Assembly: GCA_052387905.1 (NCBI GenBank)
Contig: JBQTIR010000019.1
Location: 1-56,175 of the forward strand
Reading direction: 5' to 3'
From: JBQTII01 sp052387905
GTDB taxonomy: Bacteria; Actinomycetota; Actinomycetes; Sporichthyales; Sporichthyaceae
Length of the DNA stretch: 56,175 bases
Below are positions 1 to 8,199 of the stretch, piece by piece. The notes under the pieces were generated by a model, which was given only the letters and a program-made list of their open reading frames with translations, searched no databases and was not told where the DNA came from. How positions within the stretch are numbered: the first letter of the stretch is position 1; every line of letters starts with the position of its first letter. A program made the position numbers and the translations under genes.

Positions 1-221
1 CCATCAGCGACCACGAGCGCTACTTCCTGATGGCCCGCAACACCTACGCACCACTGGAAGCCGGCCCCGCGACCGACGCCGACGGCATCCCCACCCCCGG
101 ACACAAGGTCAGCAAGGTCCGCGCCCGACTGTCCGCGTTCTGGTACGCCGACGATCTGCCCAAACCCACTGCCGAGCAGTACGCCGAACTCACCTCCGGC
201 CACGGCGACGGGCACCACTAG
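1..221 (+). CDS. qcrB: Cytochrome bc1 complex cytochrome b subunit, C-terminal end (partial)
   Basis: The open frame enters from the left edge (codons in phase with base 3) and stops at 221, so only about 72 residues are visible. They match the soluble C-terminal tail of actinobacterial QcrB: a proline-rich linker, an RARLSAFWY-like stretch, then LPKPTAEQYAELTSGHG and a His-rich end, much like the Streptomyces tail that ends in KPTxEEYxEITSGHG. QcrB is the membrane quinol-oxidising subunit of the bcc complex, which in actinobacteria forms a supercomplex with the aa3 oxidase encoded just downstream. No haem ligands are visible in this fragment, so the call rests on the tail and the neighbourhood. 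Confidence 0.8.
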   Translation, partial: ISDHERYFLMARNTYAPLEAGPATDADGIPTPGHKVSKVRARLSAFWYADDLPKPTAEQYAELTSGHGDGHH

Positions 222-263
222 CAGGTACCGCACCACCGACGCCTCGCGGGCCAGAATGGACCG

Positions 264-1220
264 GTGAGCGCCACCCAGTCCCCCAACGACCGCGAGGTCG
301 GGCGCTGGAGTGCGGGCGCGGTAGCGAGCCGCCTGGGCATCGCGGCCTCGACACTGCGGTCCTGGAATCACCGCTACGGAGTGGGCCCGGTGCCCTCCCG
401 CACCGGCGGGCACCGGCTTTACTCCGAGACCGACGTCGCCGAGCTCCAGCGGATCCAGCAGGCGGTCGCCGCCGGCATGCCGGTCAAGGCCGCGGTCGAG
501 ATCGTCCGCCGGGAACGGGCCAGCGACGCGGCAAGCGCACAGGTCGACCCCCCGCTTCCGACACCGATCCGGACTCCGGCCGGCATTGATGCCGCTGCCC
601 AGCGACTGGACTACATCGCCCTGGTGCGAGCCTTCGATGCCGCCCTGGCCGGCGACGGAGTCCTGCGCACCTGGGAACGCCTGTGCCGGCCCGCATTGAT
701 CCGGGCCGGGGAACGGGCTGCCTGCGGAGAGCGCATGGACGTCGAACTCGTGCTGGCGCGTTCGCTGATGGCTGCGCTGCACCGCCTTGCACCACCGTGG
801 CCGCGGCGCCCGCACCGCCCGCTGCTGCTCGCCTGTGCCCAGGACGAGTGGCACAGCCTGCCCCTGGAAGTACTTGCTGGGGCTTTGGCCGAACGCGAAG
901 TCGCCACCTTCTGCCTCGGTGCGGCGGTGACGGATACCGCGCTGCTGGACGCCGCCACCCAACTTCGCCCACCGGCGCTGGTCCTCTCGGCCAGTCGGAG
1001 CGAGACCGCTCGCCCGGACATACTTCGGCGATTGGCCGAGCGGGTCCCGGTGGTCCTTGTCGCCGGGCCTGGTTGGGACGGCGTGGTGCTGCCCGAGAGC
1101 GTCACCCCGGTCCACGACATCGCCAGCGCGCTCGCGGCCGCTGAACGCGCCGCCACCCTCAGATCAGCATCTGCGCCAACAGTCGCCGGACATCATCGAG
1201 CTCGGCCACCGGCAACGTGA
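264..1220 (+). CDS. MerR-family regulator with B12-binding-like C-terminal domain
   Basis: A 318-residue protein. Residues about 14-85 form a MerR winged helix (WSAGAVASRLGIAASTLRSW, then a GGHRLYSETDV wing). Residues about 115-180 look like the helical cap and 185-300 like the Rossmann fold of cobalamin-binding regulators (CarH/LitR type). The probable cobalt-ligand His is kept (H197 in DEWHSLPLE), but the usual Gly after it is not, and the W-x9-EH motif of light-sensing CarH is absent (GERA..VELV instead). It may therefore bind B12 or a related ligand without being a photoreceptor, or may have lost binding. The GTG start has no clear Shine-Dalgarno. The gene stands alone between qcrB and the opposing cta genes; its targets are unknown. 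Confidence 0.8.
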   Translation: MSATQSPNDREVGRWSAGAVASRLGIAASTLRSWNHRYGVGPVPSRTGGHRLYSETDVAELQRIQQAVAAGMPVKAAVEIVRRERASDAASAQVDPPLPTPIRTPAGIDAAAQRLDYIALVRAFDAALAGDGVLRTWERLCRPALIRAGERAACGERMDVELVLARSLMAALHRLAPPWPRRPHRPLLLACAQDEWHSLPLEVLAGALAEREVATFCLGAAVTDTALLDAATQLRPPALVLSASRSETARPDILRRLAERVPVVLVAGPGWDGVVLPESVTPVHDIASALAAAERAATLRSASAPTVAGHHRARPPAT

Positions 1221-1257
1221 TTCCCGGTACGGACGGCGCAGGCGGGCGCCGCCGAGC

Positions 1258-1653
1258 TCAGTGGGCGTGCTCGCCGCGGTAATACTCCATCACGAAGCCG
1301 AAGGTGGCAAAGGCGAAGAACGGCACCATGAGCGCGAACATCCACATGCCGAAGACGATCCCGAGGAAGCCCAGGGCGCCGGTGCCGGCCAGGATCAGCG
1401 GCCACCAGCTGTAGGGCGGGAAGAAGCCGAGCTCGCCCGCGCCGTCCTCGATGTCACCGGTGGGGTCATCCTCCGGGCGCGGATCGATGCGCTTACCGGT
1501 GAACAGGAAGTAGAACCCGACCAGCGCGCACAGACCCCAGGTCAGGACGAGCGCGGTGGTGCCGGTCCAGTCCTTGGAGTAGTACCAGTAGATCGGGATG
1601 ATGGGGACCAGGAAGATCCCGATCCCGGCGAACAGGTTGCCTTCGACCTTCAT
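1258..1653 (-). CDS. ctaF: Cytochrome c oxidase subunit 4, actinobacterial type
   Basis: 131 residues with four predicted membrane segments (about 7-24, 32-52, 82-102 and 104-124) and a short acidic loop in the middle. This is the layout of the actinobacterial aa3 oxidase subunit IV, a small non-catalytic subunit packed against subunit I. The N-terminus MKVEGNLF is typical of the family. It starts 12 bases after the ctaD stop, so it is the last gene of the ctaC-ctaD-ctaF operon. It ends facing the MerR-type gene, with about 37 bases between the two stops and no obvious strong hairpin. Confidence 0.93.
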   Translation of the reverse strand: MKVEGNLFAGIGIFLVPIIPIYWYYSKDWTGTTALVLTWGLCALVGFYFLFTGKRIDPRPEDDPTGDIEDGAGELGFFPPYSWWPLILAGTGALGFLGIVFGMWMFALMVPFFAFATFGFVMEYYRGEHAH

Positions 1654-1665
1654 CGGTGCGCTCCC

Positions 1666-3483
1666 CTACTCCTGGCTGAAGCCGATGCCACCCTTGCCGG
1701 GCTTATCGGTCTCGTCGTCCTCGCGCTCCAGCACCAGCGTGCTCGTGCCGGCGCCCTCGCGGTCGTGCCCCTCCAGGTCCGGAGAGCCGTAGATGGCATC
1801 GAGCACGTTGGTCCCCCGGGTGGGGCCGTCGTGCGCCGAGGCGTATTCCGGGTGGTGCAGGTCGAAGGCCGGGGACTCCGAACGGATGCGCGGCATCTTG
1901 GTGAAGTTGTGCCGCGGGGTCGGACAAGCGGTCGCCCATTCCAGCGAGCGGCCATAGCCCCACGGGTCATCGACGGTCACCATCGGGGCCTTCTTCGCCG
2001 TCTTGATGACGTTGAGCAGGAACGGCAAGGTCGACATGCCCAGCAGGAAGGCACCGATCGTGGAGATGGTGTTCAGCGCCGTGAAGCCCTCACTGGCCAG
2101 ATAGTCCGGATAGCGCCGGGCCATACCCTCCGCTCCCAGCCAATGCTGGACCAGGAACGTGGTGTGGAAGCCGAAGAACAGCGTCCAGAAGTGGATCTTG
2201 CCCAAACGCTCGTCGAGCATCTTCCCGGTCATCTTGGGCCACCAGAAGTAGAAGCCCGCGAACATCGCGAACACCACGGTGCCGAAGACGACGTAGTGGA
2301 AGTGCGCGACCACGAAGTAGGAGTCCGAGACCGCGAAGTCGATCGGCGGGATCGCGAGGATGACGCCGGTCAGACCACCGAACAGGAAGGTCACCAGGAA
2401 GCCGAGGGACCACAGCATCGGGGTGTCGAAACTGATGGACCCTCGCCAGATCGTGCCGATCCAGTTGAAGAACTTCACCCCGGTGGGTACCGCGATCAAG
2501 AACGTCATGAAGGCGAAGAAGGGCAGGAGCACACCGCCGGTCACGTACATGTGGTGCGCCCACACCGTCACCGAGAGTGCGGCGATCGACAGCGTCGCGA
2601 AAACCAGGCCCTTGTAGCCGAAGCAGGGCTTACGGGCGAAGACCGGGAAGATCTCGGTCACGATGCCGAAGAACGGCAGCGCGATGATGTAGACCTCAGG
2701 ATGTCCGAAGAACCAGAACAGGTGCTGCCAGAGCAGCGCACCACCGTTGGCCGCGTCGAAGACGTGGGTACCGAACTGACGGTCGGACTCCAGCACGAGC
2801 AGCGCGCCGGCGAGGATCGGGAACGCGATCAGCACGAGGATGGAGGTGACCAGGATGTTCCAGGTGAAGATCGGCATCCGGAACATCGTCATACCGGGCG
2901 CGCGCATGCACACGATGGTGGTGATGAAGTTGACGCCACCCAGGATCGTGCCGAAACCACCCAGGGCCAGACCCATGATCCACAGGTCCGCGCCGATGTT
3001 GGGCGAGCGCACTGCGTCGTTGAGCGGGGCGTAGGCGAACCAACCGAAGTCGGCAGCGCCGCCGGGGGTCAGGAACCCCATCATCACGATCGTGCCGCCA
3101 AAGGCGAAGAGCCAGAAGCTGAACATGTTCAACCGCGGGAACGCCACGTCGGGGGCGCCGATCTGCACGGGCATGATCACGTTCGCGAAGCCGACGAAGA
3201 GCGGGGTCGCGAACAGCAGCAGCATGATCGTGCCGTGCATGGTGAACAGCTGGTTGAACTGCTCGTTGGAGACGAACTGCGATCCGGGCCGCGCCAGCTC
3301 GGCGCGCATGATCAGCGCCATCAGGCCGCCGACCAGGAAGAACGCGAAGGACAGGACCAGGTACATGATCCCGATCTTCTTGTGATCGGTCGTGGTGGCC
3401 CAGTCGATGACCATGGCGCCATAGGACTTCTTGCGCGCGTACGGCGAGGTGGTGACCCGCTCCGGCTCTTCGAGAATCGTCAT
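1666..3483 (-). CDS. ctaD: Cytochrome c oxidase subunit I (aa3 type)
   Basis: 605 residues, a full-length haem-copper oxidase subunit I with about twelve membrane helices. It holds the haem a, haem a3 and CuB centre that reduces oxygen to water. Visible signatures are the CuB/cross-linked Tyr helix (WFFGHPEVYIIALPFFG), the HHMY pair after it and the HFHYVVFG helix carrying the haem ligands. The C-terminus is a long soluble tail rich in acidic residues. Its ATG overlaps the ctaC stop by four bases (ATGA), so the two are probably translationally coupled. In M. tuberculosis ctaD lies elsewhere; here it sits between ctaC and ctaF, as in Streptomyces. Confidence 0.97.
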   Translation of the reverse strand: MTILEEPERVTTSPYARKKSYGAMVIDWATTTDHKKIGIMYLVLSFAFFLVGGLMALIMRAELARPGSQFVSNEQFNQLFTMHGTIMLLLFATPLFVGFANVIMPVQIGAPDVAFPRLNMFSFWLFAFGGTIVMMGFLTPGGAADFGWFAYAPLNDAVRSPNIGADLWIMGLALGGFGTILGGVNFITTIVCMRAPGMTMFRMPIFTWNILVTSILVLIAFPILAGALLVLESDRQFGTHVFDAANGGALLWQHLFWFFGHPEVYIIALPFFGIVTEIFPVFARKPCFGYKGLVFATLSIAALSVTVWAHHMYVTGGVLLPFFAFMTFLIAVPTGVKFFNWIGTIWRGSISFDTPMLWSLGFLVTFLFGGLTGVILAIPPIDFAVSDSYFVVAHFHYVVFGTVVFAMFAGFYFWWPKMTGKMLDERLGKIHFWTLFFGFHTTFLVQHWLGAEGMARRYPDYLASEGFTALNTISTIGAFLLGMSTLPFLLNVIKTAKKAPMVTVDDPWGYGRSLEWATACPTPRHNFTKMPRIRSESPAFDLHHPEYASAHDGPTRGTNVLDAIYGSPDLEGHDREGAGTSTLVLEREDDETDKPGKGGIGFSQE

Positions 3484-4466
3484 TCCTCGCCCGCTTCCTC
3501 AGTTGTGCCTTCGGTTCTGGCACCGGTGCGCGCGTTGGTGCCCGGGGTGAAGCCGGCGTCGTCGTATCCCTCATCAAGGTTGTAACCGCGCTGGCGATCG
3601 GCGTCGGTGTTCAGGATGCCGCGCGGGAGCGCGCCGGTCTGGCCGGCGGCCTTCAAATCGGCGACGTGATCGGCATACTCCGCCTCGCTGACCACCCGGA
3701 CGTCGAAGAACATCCGGGAGTGGTCGGTGCCGCAGAGCTCCGCGCACTTGCCGGCGAAGGTGCCGAGCTTGTTCGGGGTCAGCTCGAAGGAGTTCACCCG
3801 GCCCGGGATGACGTCGAGCTTGAACAGGAAATTCGGGACCCAGAAGGAGTGGATGACGTCCGGGGAGCTGAGCTCGAAGCGGATGAGCTTGTTCACCGGC
3901 AGCCACAGCTCAGGACGATCCGCCGGGGTCCCGACGTCGTAGACCTTGTCCTCGCGATAGTTGAACGCCCAGCTCCACTGCTTGCCGATGACCTCGACGA
4001 CCATGTCCTCTTCGCGGTCCTCGTCGAGCAGGATCGATTGGTCACGCTCAGTGAAGTAGAAGAGCACCGCGATGATCACGAACGGGACCACCGTGTACAG
4101 GACCTCGATGGGGAGGTTGTACCGGGTCTGGATCGGGATCTCGGTCTCGGACTTACGCCGGTGGAAGATGCAGGTCCACGCGATCAGACCCCAGACGGCT
4201 GCGCCGGTGATGAGCGCGGCGAGCCAGGAGCCCTGCCACAGCAGCAGGATGCGCGGGGCCTCCTCCGTGGCCGGACTCGGGAAGGCGAAGCGCGGGAGAT
4301 CGGCGGTGTCACACCCGGTCAGTGTGAGGAGGGCCAGCAGGGTGAGGCCGATCAGCGCGACCCGACGAGAGCGGCGCGGTACCGATGCGACCGACGTGCG
4401 CGGCCGCGCTGGTGGAGAACCGAGTGGTCGCAACGGGGGCCTTCCAGCGTCGTGCGGACGGGGCAC
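3480..4466 (-). CDS. ctaC: Cytochrome c oxidase subunit II
   Basis: 328 residues. A basic N-terminus is followed by a hydrophobic stretch and an LTGC lipobox, so the mature protein is probably a lipoprotein exported to the outer face. Two membrane helices follow, then a cupredoxin domain with the CuA motif (GKCAELCGTDHSRMFF: two Cys, His, Met) that receives electrons from the bcc complex. The GTG at 4466 is the only start that keeps a reasonable basic leader; no Shine-Dalgarno is obvious, so the exact start is uncertain. It is the first gene of ctaC-ctaD-ctaF and is divergent from the cysteine desulfurase, with 93 bases between. Confidence 0.95.
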   Translation of the reverse strand: MPRPHDAGRPPLRPLGSPPARPRTSVASVPRRSRRVALIGLTLLALLTLTGCDTADLPRFAFPSPATEEAPRILLLWQGSWLAALITGAAVWGLIAWTCIFHRRKSETEIPIQTRYNLPIEVLYTVVPFVIIAVLFYFTERDQSILLDEDREEDMVVEVIGKQWSWAFNYREDKVYDVGTPADRPELWLPVNKLIRFELSSPDVIHSFWVPNFLFKLDVIPGRVNSFELTPNKLGTFAGKCAELCGTDHSRMFFDVRVVSEAEYADHVADLKAAGQTGALPRGILNTDADRQRGYNLDEGYDDAGFTPGTNARTGARTEGTTEEAGEE

Positions 4467-4546
4467 ACAGCGTTGGCCGTGCGCCCCGCAGCCTACTCCG
4501 AGCCCCGTTCACTCCTGCGCTCAGGTGGGCGGTGCGGCGACCTCAC

Positions 4547-4552
4547 TAACCT
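4547..4552 (+). promoter_or_regulatory. Probable -10 element (TAACCT) for a leaderless cysteine desulfurase transcript
   Basis: TAACCT ends 7 bases before the ATG at 4560, which has no Shine-Dalgarno. That spacing would place the transcription start at the ATG itself. This is inferred from the pattern repeated at several other genes in this window. Confidence 0.4.
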
Positions 4553-4559
4553 CGCCCTT

Positions 4560-5735
4560 ATGAGCGAGGACCAGGCCTGCGCGGAGCAGCCGCCCGGTGC
4601 CTACTTCGACGCGGCCTCGACCGAGCCGCTGCACCCCGCGGCCGCCGTGGCCTGGGCCGACGCGATCGAGCGCGGGTGGGCCGATCCCGCCCGGTTGTAC
4701 CGGGACGGGCGCCGCGCCCGGGCACTGCTCGATGACGCCCGCGACGGGGTCGCCGGCGTCCTGGGCGTGGGACCGGGCGACGTGAGTTTCACCTCCTCAG
4801 GCACCGCCGCCCTCGAGCTCGGGATCACCGGCTGCCTGCGCGGGCGCGCCCGGGTCGGGGCGCACCTGGTGACCTCTGCCGTCGAACATTCCGCCGTCCT
4901 GCACACCGCCGCGATCCACCTGGCTGCGGGCGGCACGCACGCCGCCGTCGGCTGCGACGGGGCGGGCCGGGTGGACCCCGAGGTGTTCGCCGCCGCCGTT
5001 GCGCCAGGCACTGCCCTGGCGGTGCTGCAGAGCGCCAATCACGAAGTGGGGACCCTGCAACCGGTGGGCGAGGTCGCCGCTGCCTGTGCCGACGCCGGGG
5101 TGCCCCTGCTGGTGGACGCGGCCCAGAGCCTCGGCCGCCTCCCGGTGCCCGGCGGGTGGTCCGCCCTGGTGGCCAGCGCCCACAAGTGGGGTGGCCCCGC
5201 CGGTGTCGGGGTGCTCGCGGTGCCGGCGCGGGCGCGATGGCGGCCACCGGGTCCGCGCGGACCCCGAGAGGCGGGGCGTTGGCCCGGGTTCGAGAACGTG
5301 CCCGCGATCGCGGCGGCCGCAGCGGCTCTGCTGGCCGCCGTGGCCGAGGCGGCCGCCGAGAACGCGCGCCTGGCGGCACTGTGCAGGCGGATCGCCGCAG
5401 CGGCGGCGGCGCTGCCCGACGTCGTCGTGCTCGGGCCCGAGGATCCGGGTGCCCGACTGCCGCACCTGGTCACGTTCTCCTGCCTCTACCTCGACGGCGA
5501 GGCGCTGGTGACGGCCCTGGACCGGGCCGGCTTCGCGGTGAACTCCGGTTCGTCCTGCACCTCGGACACGTTGGCCCCCAGCCACGTCCTGGCGGCGATG
5601 GGCGTGCTGTCCCACGGCAACGTTCGGGTGTCCCTGCCGCGCGGCACCGCCGAGGCCGACGTCGATCGCTTCTGCGCGGTGCTGCCCGGCGCGCTCGCCG
5701 ACCTGCGGGCCCGCGCCGGGGTGAGTGACTTATGA
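4560..5735 (+). CDS. Cysteine desulfurase (NifS/IscS-like, class V aminotransferase)
   Basis: 391 residues. It is a pyridoxal-phosphate enzyme that takes sulfur from cysteine as an enzyme-bound persulfide. Visible sites: an SSGTAALELGI loop and an EHSAV motif for the cofactor, VDAAQ, the Schiff-base lysine in SAHKWGGPAG, and the catalytic Cys in SGSSCTSDT, a loop type resembling group I enzymes. The open frame extends far upstream across ctaC on the other strand; the ATG at 4560 is chosen because homology to the family (YFDAASTEPLHP) begins just after it. It overlaps the TusA-like gene by four bases, so the two probably form a sulfur donor/acceptor pair. No iscU or sufE neighbour is present. 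Confidence 0.9.
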   Translation: MSEDQACAEQPPGAYFDAASTEPLHPAAAVAWADAIERGWADPARLYRDGRRARALLDDARDGVAGVLGVGPGDVSFTSSGTAALELGITGCLRGRARVGAHLVTSAVEHSAVLHTAAIHLAAGGTHAAVGCDGAGRVDPEVFAAAVAPGTALAVLQSANHEVGTLQPVGEVAAACADAGVPLLVDAAQSLGRLPVPGGWSALVASAHKWGGPAGVGVLAVPARARWRPPGPRGPREAGRWPGFENVPAIAAAAAALLAAVAEAAAENARLAALCRRIAAAAAALPDVVVLGPEDPGARLPHLVTFSCLYLDGEALVTALDRAGFAVNSGSSCTSDTLAPSHVLAAMGVLSHGNVRVSLPRGTAEADVDRFCAVLPGALADLRARAGVSDL

Positions 5736-5977
5736 CGGCACAGCATGAGGCACCGGCCCTGACGTTGGACATGCGCGGGCGACGCTGCCCGATACCGGTG
5801 ATCGAGCTGGCGCGCCATCTCGGCGACGTGCCGGTCGGCGCCGTGATCGACGTGCTCGCCGACGACCCCGCAGCCCGCCTGGACATCCCGGCGTGGTGCA
5901 GGATGCGGGCACAGGATTTTCTCGGTGAACGCGCCGATCCGCGCGGGCCGGCCTACCGGGTGCGTCGCATCCGCTGA
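5732..5977 (+). CDS. TusA/SirA-like sulfur carrier protein
   Basis: 81 residues with the TusA-family core: an LDMRGRRCPIPVIELARHL motif (Cys-Pro-x-Pro, the persulfide-carrying Cys), then a VLADDPAARLDIPAWCR strand-helix and a short C-terminus. TusA-like proteins accept sulfur from a cysteine desulfurase and pass it to tRNA thiolation, molybdenum cofactor or other sulfur pathways. The ATG overlaps the TGA of the preceding desulfurase (ATGA), strong evidence that they act together. Which final acceptor it serves cannot be told: no tRNA-thiolation or molybdenum gene is nearby. Confidence 0.88.
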   Translation: MTAQHEAPALTLDMRGRRCPIPVIELARHLGDVPVGAVIDVLADDPAARLDIPAWCRMRAQDFLGERADPRGPAYRVRRIR

Positions 5978-5984
5978 CGGATCG

Positions 5985-7505
5985 TCAGCTGACGGGCGCG
6001 GGTTCCGGGGGTTCGGGGGCCGGGAACGGCCGGATCTCCGCCAGGGGCCGGCGCAGCAGCACGAAGTCGCCCCGCTCGGCCACGGCGACATACCCCTGCT
6101 CCAGCGCCTCCCGGATCAAATCATCCTGAGCCTGCGCGGAGCTGAAGGGCCAGTTCACGGTCTGACCACCGCGATCGACCACGATCCATGCGGGCTCGGT
6201 CCGCGAGTCCGGATGCCCGAACACCGAGACCTGCGCGCGGGCGGCGAGCTGGGGAACAAGACGGTTGGAGGCGGCCACCGTGACGTCGTCGGGGATCTGC
6301 CCGAGTACCGCGCGCGCATCGCCGATCCGGACGTCGTGAGACCACGTACTCGGTTGAACCACGGACCAGAGCGGGTAGGCCGGCACCAGCAGCGCCGTCA
6401 CCACCGCACTGACCCCCAGTGCCTCGCGGATGCGGTCCGGGCCACCCGGGGCGGACCACCGCCGCAGCCCGTCGACGAACGCCACGAACACCATCGGCAT
6501 CAGCACCGCGCTGTAGTGGAACTCCGTACCCCAGTACAGCGAGTTGTCCGAGGTGAGACGCCAGGCCAACGTCGGCACCACCAGCAGCAGCAGCGGTGAG
6601 CGCAGCGCCACCATCGCCGTCGGCGCCACCAGCAGGATCAGCATCATCACCTTGGGCTCGGGCATGAGCAGCCCGACCGTGACGCGTTCGAGGGAGTCCG
6701 CCCAACCCTCGGTCTCCCCACCGCCGCGGTGCGCATCCCACCAGGCCGAGAACGTCCCTTCCGCGGTGAAGGAGGGCAGGATCACCAGCACCGTGATCGC
6801 GGTGGACAACAGACCGAAAGCCGCGGCGAGCAGCCCCAGCACGCGTCGGCCGAACCAGACCACGAGCGCGCCGAGGACGGCCACGGTCAGGCCCAGGTCT
6901 TCCTTGACCAGCACCAGCGGCGCTGACCATGCCACGGCCGCGACCAGGCGCCCCTCGGCAAGCGCGACCGTGGCGAAGGCCAGCAGCGGCACGGCGAAGG
7001 CGACGTCGTGGACGTCGAAGCCGACCGCGCCCGCCACGCCCCAGGACAGCCCGTACCCCAGACCGACGACCAGGGCCGCCCGGCGGCCCAGGACGCGCTG
7101 GGCGTAGCCGGCGATCGGGATCACCGCGATTGCCAGCAGCAGCGCCTGCGCGACGAGCAGGGTGACCGGTCCGGGGAACAGGCGGTAGAACGGCGCGAGC
7201 GTGGCCAGAATCGGCCCGAAGTGGTCACCGAGAGCGTTGAACTCGGGGCCTTTGACTTCGACGATCGGAGCGCCGCCGTTGGCGTAAGCGCGCACCGTCT
7301 GCTCGACGATGCCCAGATCGAACCCGGTGGAGAGCAGCCGTTCGTGGCGGCGGATCGACACCGTCGCGTAAAGGGCGAACAAGGCGGCGGCGAGCAGCCA
7401 CGTCCAGCCGGTGTCGCGTGGGATCAGCCGGCTGCGACGACCGTGGGCCGACGGCAGCTGCCGGGCCCCGATTCCGGCCGCCGGAGCGTCCGCGTGGGTC
7501 GTCAC
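5985..7505 (-). CDS. DUF2079 polytopic membrane protein
   Basis: 506 residues with a soluble N-terminus and about nine to ten hydrophobic segments, ending in a soluble domain of about 130 residues. The first extracytoplasmic loop has the DUF2079 signature: FDLGIVEQTVRAYANG, then GDHFGPILATLAPFYRL, and later VGFDVHDVAFAVPLLAF. The family resembles GT-C glycosyltransferase/mannosyltransferase membrane folds, but no acceptor is known and no sugar gene is nearby. GTG start; a TAAGTT hexamer lies eight bases before it and no Shine-Dalgarno is visible. It ends only seven bases from the stop of the TusA-like gene, head to head. Confidence 0.85.
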   Translation of the reverse strand: MTTHADAPAAGIGARQLPSAHGRRSRLIPRDTGWTWLLAAALFALYATVSIRRHERLLSTGFDLGIVEQTVRAYANGGAPIVEVKGPEFNALGDHFGPILATLAPFYRLFPGPVTLLVAQALLLAIAVIPIAGYAQRVLGRRAALVVGLGYGLSWGVAGAVGFDVHDVAFAVPLLAFATVALAEGRLVAAVAWSAPLVLVKEDLGLTVAVLGALVVWFGRRVLGLLAAAFGLLSTAITVLVILPSFTAEGTFSAWWDAHRGGGETEGWADSLERVTVGLLMPEPKVMMLILLVAPTAMVALRSPLLLLVVPTLAWRLTSDNSLYWGTEFHYSAVLMPMVFVAFVDGLRRWSAPGGPDRIREALGVSAVVTALLVPAYPLWSVVQPSTWSHDVRIGDARAVLGQIPDDVTVAASNRLVPQLAARAQVSVFGHPDSRTEPAWIVVDRGGQTVNWPFSSAQAQDDLIREALEQGYVAVAERGDFVLLRRPLAEIRPFPAPEPPEPAPVS

Positions 7506-7516
7506 ATCTGAAGAAC

Positions 7517-8191
7517 TTAGGCGAAGGCCGCAGGCAAGGGCAGCAGCAGAGCGCGATCAAGGCGGTCCAGGTACTCCGGACGGGGCAGATCGAGCGCGCC
7601 GAGTGAGTGCAGATGCGGCGTTGTCCACTGCACGTCGAAGAGCCGGTTCGCCTCATCGCCGGCGCACCCGAGCAGCTCGACGAGGGTCACCAGCGCCGCC
7701 TTGGAGGCATCGGTGCTGGTGTGGAACATGGACTCCCCGGCGAAGAACCCACCGATCGAGATCCCGAACACCCCGCCGACCAGCTGGCCCGTGTCGTCGA
7801 AGGCCTCCACACTGTGGGCCCACCCGAGGGCGTGCAGGCGCCGGTAGGCCGCCGACATTCGCGGCGTGATCCAGCCGTGGGCGCGCCGCGGATGGGCGCA
7901 CGCGCGCAGGACCGCGGAGAAGGCGGTGTCCACCCGAACGTCGAAGCGCTGCCGGGTGCGGGCGAGCGAGCGGCTCACGTGCAGGCCGTCGAGCGGCAGC
8001 ACGCCGCGCGGATCCGGGGACCACCAGCCGACCGGGCCACGGCGCCCCAGCGGCATGGGGAAGATCCCCGCGCGATACGCCGCCAGGAAGGTGCCGGGCT
8101 CGGTATCAGCGCCGACCCCGATCAGCCCGCGCTCATCGGCCGTGCCCGGGTCCGGGAACGCCCACGGGCTCGGTTCGGGTTCAGCCGGCAC
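7517..8191 (-). CDS. aat: Leucyl/phenylalanyl-tRNA--protein transferase
   Basis: 224 residues, the usual size for Aat. The enzyme adds Leu or Phe from charged tRNA to proteins with N-terminal Arg or Lys, marking them for the ClpS/ClpAP N-degron pathway. Family signatures are in order: FPDP, GLIGVGADTEPGTFLAAYRAGIFPM, WWSPDPRGVLPLDGLHVSRSL, HGWITPRMSAAYRRLHALGWAHSVE, GISIGGFFAGESMFH and LFDVQWTTPHLHSLGALDLPR. The GTG at 8191 is taken as start because it is the only start codon between the upstream kinase stop (8200) and the conserved region; the frame continues upstream only as antisense-like noise through the kinase gene. Confidence 0.93.
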   Translation of the reverse strand: MPAEPEPSPWAFPDPGTADERGLIGVGADTEPGTFLAAYRAGIFPMPLGRRGPVGWWSPDPRGVLPLDGLHVSRSLARTRQRFDVRVDTAFSAVLRACAHPRRAHGWITPRMSAAYRRLHALGWAHSVEAFDDTGQLVGGVFGISIGGFFAGESMFHTSTDASKAALVTLVELLGCAGDEANRLFDVQWTTPHLHSLGALDLPRPEYLDRLDRALLLPLPAAFA

Positions 8192-8199
8192 AGAAAAAA

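Noticed and set aside
264..1220. Calling the MerR protein a CarH-type light sensor
   Set aside because: The W-x9-EH motif required for that photochemistry is absent.
1057..3585. 842-codon plus-strand open frame opposite ctaD/ctaF
   Set aside because: It is antisense to clear cytochrome oxidase genes and its translation is His/Asp/Glu/Arg-rich repeat-like text typical of GC-rich shadow frames; no family motifs.
3666..4559. Upstream extension of the cysteine desulfurase frame
   Set aside because: The region is antisense to ctaC and has no aminotransferase similarity; the ATG at 4560 precedes the conserved start.
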